From contig URAZ01000067.1 in the NCBI GenBank assembly GCA_900545925.1, positions 1 through 9,913 on the forward strand: a stretch of 9,913 nucleotides of DNA, written 5' to 3'. A model generated the notes under the pieces. It worked only from the letters and a program-made list of their open reading frames with translations. It did not search any database and was not told the origin of the DNA. Position 1 is the stretch's first letter; each line of letters starts with the position of its first letter. Below, piece after piece: positions 6,235-9,913 of the stretch. Both the position numbers and the translations under genes were made by a program. Origin of the DNA: an uncultured Eubacteriales bacterium. Its GTDB lineage: Bacteria; Bacillota; Clostridia; Oscillospirales; Oscillospiraceae.

Positions 6235-6466
6235 ATGAAAAAGCAGTCTGGACTTCTCCGCCGCCTCACCGCCCTTGCACTCGCCCTGTGCATGCTGGCT
6301 GCGCTGACGACAGAGATCTTCGCAGTGAAGAATGCTACATATAGTACATCTGCGGGAACAAAGTCAACAAATATCGGTTGGAACACATATTGCATTAGGC
6401 AAGCGGAACAATAATACAATTAGCTGGCAAGTCGTAAAACTGGCGAATGATAATACAGCGATTTTA
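6235..6466 (+). pseudogene. Truncated and frameshifted gene for a secreted protein (possible DUF6273-like domain)
   Basis: The ATG at 6235 has a good ribosome binding site and promoter. It begins a clear signal peptide: MKKQSGLLRR, a hydrophobic core, and a likely cleavage after IFA at residue 30. This frame stops at 6412-6414 after 59 residues. In the next frame, from about 6371, the sequence reads ISVGTHIALGKRNNN, then TISWQVVKLANDNTAILF. That resembles the start of DUF6273-type domains in clostridial surface proteins, where an F/LGKY-like strand leads into I-x-W-x-V-L. One base lost between about 6350 and 6371 would explain both. The resemblance fades after about 6466, where the NUDIX gene lies on the opposite strand, so the rest of the gene seems to be gone. 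The domain name is my recollection; the signal peptide and the broken reading are visible. A genuine 59-residue secreted peptide is the alternative. Confidence 0.5.
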
Positions 6467-6941
6467 TTTCTCGTTCAAACATCATGGGATTATATGGGCT
6501 CGCACCCACGCTGCGGTTCTTTTGAATTGCCATCAAGGGCGTAACATATTCCAATGTATAGGTTTCCTGCGCCTCGTAAGCGTCCAAATTCTGCCGAACT
6601 GCTTCCGGCTCCGCTTTGCACAGATAGTAGTAATTATCCTGAACAAAGCATTCGGAGGAATCCATGTCGCTCCGCTGAATCCGGTGGACATAGCCGTATT
6701 CCTTGACCGTCTCAGGCTTGACCACAAGTCCGGCTTCCTCCCGCGTCTCTCGGATCATTGCTTCCACTGGGTTCTCTCCGTTTTCAATGCCGCCTCCTGG
6801 GAACTTGTAGTAATCGTATTTCAAGCTGTGGATCATGGCGATTTTTCCATCCCTTATGATGATGCTGCGGGCGGAGTTGCGGACGAAACGGTGGGTGCAG
6901 TATTCATAGTCCTTCTTATCCATCTCAAATAATAATCTCAT
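6420..6941 (-). CDS. NUDIX hydrolase
   Basis: NUDIX enzymes hydrolyse nucleoside diphosphates linked to another moiety; the substrate here is unknown. The 173-residue product has a complete Nudix box at 50-72: G50, E56, R64-E65, E68-E69 and G71, fitting Gx5Ex7REUxEExGU, preceded by KFPGGG. The start at 6941 has GAGGA upstream and overlaps the HAD stop as ATGA, so the two are probably translated together. The last 12 or so residues (after MMFEREIK) lie opposite the broken secreted-protein gene. The native C-terminus may therefore have been replaced by read-through into junction sequence. The family call is secure; specificity, for example for oxidised nucleotides, cannot be read from the sequence. 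Confidence 0.92.
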   Translation of the reverse strand: MRLLFEMDKKDYEYCTHRFVRNSARSIIIRDGKIAMIHSLKYDYYKFPGGGIENGENPVEAMIRETREEAGLVVKPETVKEYGYVHRIQRSDMDSSECFVQDNYYYLCKAEPEAVRQNLDAYEAQETYTLEYVTPLMAIQKNRSVGASPYNPMMFEREIKSLYYHSPVLRLAS

Positions 6942-7576
6942 AGCAATTCCTCAATCAGACATGGAATACTTAATATCTCTGAAAGGCTGTCCACTGTAAA
7001 ATCCGGAACCTCCGCCCCGCAGGAGAGATTTGCATAAACGGCGATCCCTTTCCTAATTTGGATAGTTTTCATGCCCAACTCCTTGGCTGGGCGAATGTCG
7101 TTGTCCAGCCGGTCGCCTACCATGACAGCGTTTTCGGGTTTGCAGTTTGCCATTGCCAGCGCCCGCAGAAATATCCCCTTGTCCGGCTTTGATACACCCA
7201 ACTCTGCAGAGGAAGCAATCACAGAGAAGTATCGGCCAAGTCCCCAAGCGTCAAGACGGCCTTTTGCTCCGGGCTTCTGATTTGCGATGATGCCAAGTTG
7301 ATAGCCCTTGTCGCACAGAGTCCGCAGGGTTTCCTCGCAATCATCAAAGGGAACCTCGTCCTCGCTGTGCCATGGCGTTTTGTTGAGAGCGAAATACTCG
7401 ATTGCCTTTTGATCTCCGTTATATCCCGCTTTGGCGTATTGGATACGCTTTTCGGAAAACTGCTCGAAGATGATGGAGGTGCCTCGGATCATGTCTCTGA
7501 TCCGATGATTATAGGCTTCTTCCTCGTCCACCAGCGTTGAACCAATATCAAAGAAGACCCAACGAATTGCGTTCAT
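6938..7576 (-). CDS. HAD-superfamily hydrolase-like protein with atypical motif I
   Basis: This 212-residue protein has the HAD fold pattern. Motif I is FFDIGSTLVD with nucleophile D10, motif II is GIIANQ at 95-100, motif III is K130 in GVSKPDKGIF, and motif IV is VGDRLDNDI with D155 and D160. The second Asp of DxDxT is Gly12, and the usual Ser/Thr of motif II is Ala98. A standard phosphomonoesterase mechanism is therefore doubtful; dehalogenases and phosphonatases also lack the second Asp. I recall DIGSTLVDE-type members in other Clostridia, so this is probably a subfamily feature rather than decay. Start 7576 is chosen because GGGG lies nine bases upstream; the alternative ATG at 7585 has that motif directly abutting it. 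It lies one base after the Sel1 gene and overlaps the NUDIX start. Confidence 0.88.
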   Translation of the reverse strand: MNAIRWVFFDIGSTLVDEEEAYNHRIRDMIRGTSIIFEQFSEKRIQYAKAGYNGDQKAIEYFALNKTPWHSEDEVPFDDCEETLRTLCDKGYQLGIIANQKPGAKGRLDAWGLGRYFSVIASSAELGVSKPDKGIFLRALAMANCKPENAVMVGDRLDNDIRPAKELGMKTIQIRKGIAVYANLSCGAEVPDFTVDSLSEILSIPCLIEELL

Positions 7577-7577
7577 A

Positions 7578-7970
7578 TTATTCATCCCCGAGATTTAAGT
7601 CCTGGCATTTTTGGATGGCAAGATCATGGTTCTGCTCCGCAGCTTTCTTATACCAGTGCTTTGCCTTTTCCATATTAACAGGCGTCCCAATCCCTTCTTC
7701 ATAGAAATATGCGAGATTGAATTGGCCGTCACGATCACCATGCTCTGCGGCACGCTGCGTCCAATAAAACGCCTTATCCGCGTCCTTCTCCACACCGATC
7801 CCGTCATAGAAAAAGTAACCCACTTGACATTCGGCAAGGGGATAGCCCTTCTCAGCAAGTTCCATGTGTCCTTCAAAGCACTTCTCAAACTGCTTTGTGT
7901 TCCAGTATTTCTCGATCAGTTCATTGCAACGGTCAAACTCCGAACATGGTTTATAATAAGTTTCTGCCAT
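7578..7970 (-). CDS. Sel1-repeat protein
   Basis: This 130-residue protein contains two tandem Sel1-like (TPR-related) repeats of about 36 residues. One covers about 44-79 (AECQVGYFFYDGIGV, then DADKAFYWTQRAAEHG). The other covers about 80-115 (GQFNLAYFYEEGIGT, then MEKAKHWYKKAAEQN). A partial helical pair precedes them at about 20-43. Such repeats form a superhelical surface that binds other proteins; no catalytic residues are seen, and there is no signal peptide, so it is probably cytosolic. The ATG at 7970 is chosen because GAGGT lies eight bases before it; an in-frame TTG at 7988 is less well placed. It lies one base upstream of the HAD gene and 54 bases after the second GNAT gene. It is probably an adaptor; the partner is unknown. 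Confidence 0.88.
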   Translation of the reverse strand: MAETYYKPCSEFDRCNELIEKYWNTKQFEKCFEGHMELAEKGYPLAECQVGYFFYDGIGVEKDADKAFYWTQRAAEHGDRDGQFNLAYFYEEGIGTPVNMEKAKHWYKKAAEQNHDLAIQKCQDLNLGDE

Positions 7971-8024
7971 CTTCAGTACCTCAATCAAATCATTTCATTC
8001 CGCTATGCATGGGTTCGTTTTTTG

Positions 8025-8459
8025 TCAAGTCAAAAAGAGTCTCATAAATACATATCCATCCTCAATCGTATCGGAAAGACAAAAGCCCTGCTTTATCCAG
8101 AACTCCTGCGCAGCAATATGTTCCATCTTTACCGGAGCAGAGATTCTGCAGGCAGAGAATTCCCTTTGCAAATACTCAATACAGAGCTTTACCGCCTTTG
8201 ATCCATATCCCTTCCTCTGAAATGCATCGTCAATTAAGAAGTTGATGATTTGATAATTGTCTTCTCCCACATACATGGAAACAAACCCAACTATCGTGTC
8301 ATCGCTGTATATGGCAAACGGCCTTGTGTCTTGATAGTAAACCCATGCTTCCGCCAGTGAATAGGTCACAGGATCGACAAAATCCTCATTCTCTACACTT
8401 GCTCTCAAAAGCAGGCATTCTCTGAAGTTATCTTCACTGATGGCTCGCAGCTCAATCAT
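8025..8459 (-). CDS. GNAT-family N-acetyltransferase (BltD/PaiA-like)
   Basis: This 144-residue acetyltransferase starts MIELRAISEDNFRECLLL. It has SLAEAWVYY at 34-42, RPFAIYSDDTIVGFVSMYV at about 46-64, the acetyl-CoA loop QRKGYG at 81-86, and AAQEFWIKQGF at 116-126. The layout resembles spermidine/spermine-type acetyltransferases such as BltD and PaiA, so a polyamine or similar amine is a possible substrate; that is a family-level guess. Two starts are plausible. ATG at 8459, preceded by AGGGGGA, keeps the gene clear of its upstream neighbour by four bases. GTG at 8486, preceded by AGGAG, would add nine residues and overlap it. The ATG matches the usual family N-terminus. The gene is unrelated in sequence to the GNAT at 969-1493 beyond the shared fold. 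Confidence 0.88.
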   Translation of the reverse strand: MIELRAISEDNFRECLLLRASVENEDFVDPVTYSLAEAWVYYQDTRPFAIYSDDTIVGFVSMYVGEDNYQIINFLIDDAFQRKGYGSKAVKLCIEYLQREFSACRISAPVKMEHIAAQEFWIKQGFCLSDTIEDGYVFMRLFLT

Positions 8460-8463
8460 CGGA

Positions 8464-9036
8464 TTATCCCCCTGCGTATGCTTCACAACTTGCTTCTCCT
8501 ATCATATCATCAATCTGTCGGTACAGTTCTTCATACACCTGATCTGCTATCGGCTTTTTCGGTGTCCAGAATGCATGGAGCTCCTGAAGCTCCGGGGAAT
8601 CTCCTAAAAGCTCCTTCACCTTCTCATACGCAAAGTCATTTGCGTCCCGTTCATAGGGCTGTCCAAGATATAGCTCCGTAAAATGCTCTGTTGATCCATC
8701 GAGCTTGCATTCTTTCCATTCACCGTCAACGAGTTTATAACAAGTGCCGTCATATTGGATGACATAGAGGCGGCTCCTGGCAATCAGTCCGTCAAAGCTC
8801 TCCGGGTGCAAATACTGCAAGGCATGGCGAAGCTCATGAAACAGATAGAACATCTGCTCATACTCCGGTTGAGATTGGAGCATCTCTTTGTTGATGAACA
8901 GCGTATTGACAGTTGGATCAAACGTACCGTTGGCCGTTTCATATCCCTTCGGCATGTCGAAGGAAAGGTTGATCGTTAAACTGTTTCCTTCGCAGTACAT
9001 GCGAAAGTGTTTTTCATAATCTACCATGTTACTCAT
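8464..9036 (-). CDS. ImmA/IrrE-like zinc metallopeptidase (zincin)
   Basis: This 190-residue protein carries the zincin motif HELRH at 67-71 (H67 and H71 as ligands, E68 as general base) in the context YLFHELRHALQYLHP. A probable third ligand E129 lies in ERDANDFAYEKV, which fits the E-x-x-A-(N)-x-F-A pattern of ImmA/IrrE (M78) peptidases. Those enzymes typically cleave repressors in mobile elements or stress responses. The insertion of about 57 residues between the two motifs is longer than in minimal ImmA. No helix-turn-helix domain is visible within it. The start is uncertain: ATG at 9036 overlaps the upstream gene by eight bases with a weak GTGAG before it, and ATG at 9027 is the alternative. 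It is probably cotranscribed with the AlkZ-like gene. The substrate is unknown. Confidence 0.72.
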   Translation of the reverse strand: MSNMVDYEKHFRMYCEGNSLTINLSFDMPKGYETANGTFDPTVNTLFINKEMLQSQPEYEQMFYLFHELRHALQYLHPESFDGLIARSRLYVIQYDGTCYKLVDGEWKECKLDGSTEHFTELYLGQPYERDANDFAYEKVKELLGDSPELQELHAFWTPKKPIADQVYEELYRQIDDMIGEASCEAYAGG

Positions 9037-9913
9037 ATCTGCACTCACTGCACTGCGTGAGGTTCCGAATCTGTTTCTCCGCCCGTTCACAGGCGGCTTT
9101 GTTGTCAGCCTGAAACGGTTTGATGTAGATCGTATCTTTCCGCACAGTCCATGTGGCAATGCATTGTCCCTTATGTAGGATGACCGGTTTGATGATCCCC
9201 TGGAGGTTGTAAACATCACGAAGATGTTCCGTTGGTACCATTCCGTTCTCTTTTTTCTCGTATCCTACCAGAAGCGGATCGAATCCAGGCAGTACGAAAA
9301 TCGCATTTGTGGCCTTTGAATCATAGACAGTACCCGTTTCCTTAATGACAACGCCGTCGATCCAGATAAGCATACCCGATGAAGCCGAGACACATTGCTC
9401 CATCAGCCTTTTTGCTTTTGATCTCGTATAGCGGAAGAAATATACAGCGTCACTGATGGAGCATGGAGCATAGTTTTCAAGATAACGCTTCATCTGTTCG
9501 AGTTCTGCTTGTTCCGCTGACATGATTGACATCTTCGGCGCAAACGCATAGGAAAGGTCGTCGGATATAGTCTGGATGATCTCGCCCCGCTCCATGAGGA
9601 TACGGGGAAGTCCACCCCAGGCATTAAACAAATAATCCATCGTTTCCTTCGACGCTCCGCTTTCCTGAAAGGATCTGACGATGTCTTTTCTCTTTGTGAC
9701 GCCGGCCTCGATCAGGCGGAGCATCCGATCCTCGGCTTGGCACTTGATCGCATGGGAGACAACGGAATGATCATCCCAATATTCTTTCATGTAGGGAGAA
9801 CGATTGCCCTCATGCATATAGAGGTCATAATCGCAAAACTCATGGATATGCATGGTTCGGCGCAACGTCCATGCACGGAAGAATCTTTCTGGCTCGGCAT
9901 CCATGTCTATGCC
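9029..9913 (-). CDS. Winged-helix AlkZ/YcaQ-like DNA glycosylase-family protein (5' end outside the window)
   Basis: The gene runs off the right edge and the reading frame stays open to base 9913, so the N-terminus is missing. About 294 residues are visible, against roughly 350-400 in the family. Visible family marks are RAWTLRRTMHIH near the start (compare RGTLHL), and FVLPGFDPLLVGYEKK followed by PTEHLRDVYNLQGIIKPVILHKGQ and ATWT near the end. Members of this HTH_42/AlkZ group remove alkylated bases or unhook interstrand crosslinks; some act as self-resistance to genotoxic natural products. The catalytic Q-x-Q/Q-x-D motif would lie in the missing part, so activity cannot be judged. The ATG at 9904 may look like a start but is probably internal. 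It is the most upstream visible gene of the accessory cluster. Confidence 0.78.
   Translation of the reverse strand, partial: GIDMDAEPERFFRAWTLRRTMHIHEFCDYDLYMHEGNRSPYMKEYWDDHSVVSHAIKCQAEDRMLRLIEAGVTKRKDIVRSFQESGASKETMDYLFNAWGGLPRILMERGEIIQTISDDLSYAFAPKMSIMSAEQAELEQMKRYLENYAPCSISDAVYFFRYTRSKAKRLMEQCVSASSGMLIWIDGVVIKETGTVYDSKATNAIFVLPGFDPLLVGYEKKENGMVPTEHLRDVYNLQGIIKPVILHKGQCIATWTVRKDTIYIKPFQADNKAACERAEKQIRNLTQCSECRYE

Noticed and set aside
9037..9219. An N-terminal extension of the zincin gene
   Set aside because: It runs antiphase through the AlkZ-like coding sequence and translates to a low-complexity Ser/Arg-rich stretch.

Overview
The window looks like chromosomal DNA of a spore-forming, gut-type member of the Clostridia, probably Oscillospiraceae/Ruminococcaceae. 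The evidence is the sporulation genes yqfC, yqfD and ylbJ, the Firmicutes order yqfC-yqfD-phoH-ybeY-...-era, AGGAGG-type ribosome binding sites, a TTG start, and an intergenic hairpin repeat of a kind I associate with that group. The placement is an inference from gene content; no rRNA or marker phylogeny was available.

Region 1 (about 1-4470, minus strand) is one tightly packed operon read right to left: yqfC, yqfD, phoH, ybeY, a GNAT acetyltransferase, era. yqfC and yqfD overlap by 13 bases. Each of the next four junctions is the same 4-base ATGA overlap, so translation is probably coupled along the operon. It joins a sporulation pair (yqfC/yqfD) to rRNA-maturation and ribosome-assembly factors (YbeY, Era) and the PhoH ATPase. 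The GNAT gene sits where other Firmicutes carry dgkA and cdd. Beyond era lie three short palindromes (4-70).

Region 2 (about 4470-5875, plus strand) starts at a 99-base divergent promoter region. It holds ylbJ, a sporulation membrane protein, then a small cysteine-rich protein of a conserved clostridial type.

Region 3 (5876-6234) is non-coding. It holds a paired hairpin repeat whose two arms differ only by compensating bases, a terminator-like hairpin and a good sigma-A-type promoter. That promoter drives the N-terminus of a secreted protein (from 6235) that is frameshifted and cut off, and it appears to be a pseudogene.

Region 4 (about 6420-9913, minus strand) is visibly more AT-rich: 7921-7980 has 24 G/C in 60 bases, while 4801-4860 has 44 in 60. 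It reads as an accessory cluster, right to left: a winged-helix AlkZ/YcaQ-type protein (cut by the window edge), an ImmA/IrrE-like zincin, a second GNAT, a Sel1-repeat protein, a HAD-family protein lacking two catalytic positions, and a NUDIX hydrolase. All lie on the same strand with overlaps or very short gaps. They may form a damage-repair or detoxification set, but that is a hypothesis. The NUDIX 3' end collides with the broken secreted-protein gene, so the island boundary is probably near 6420-6480.
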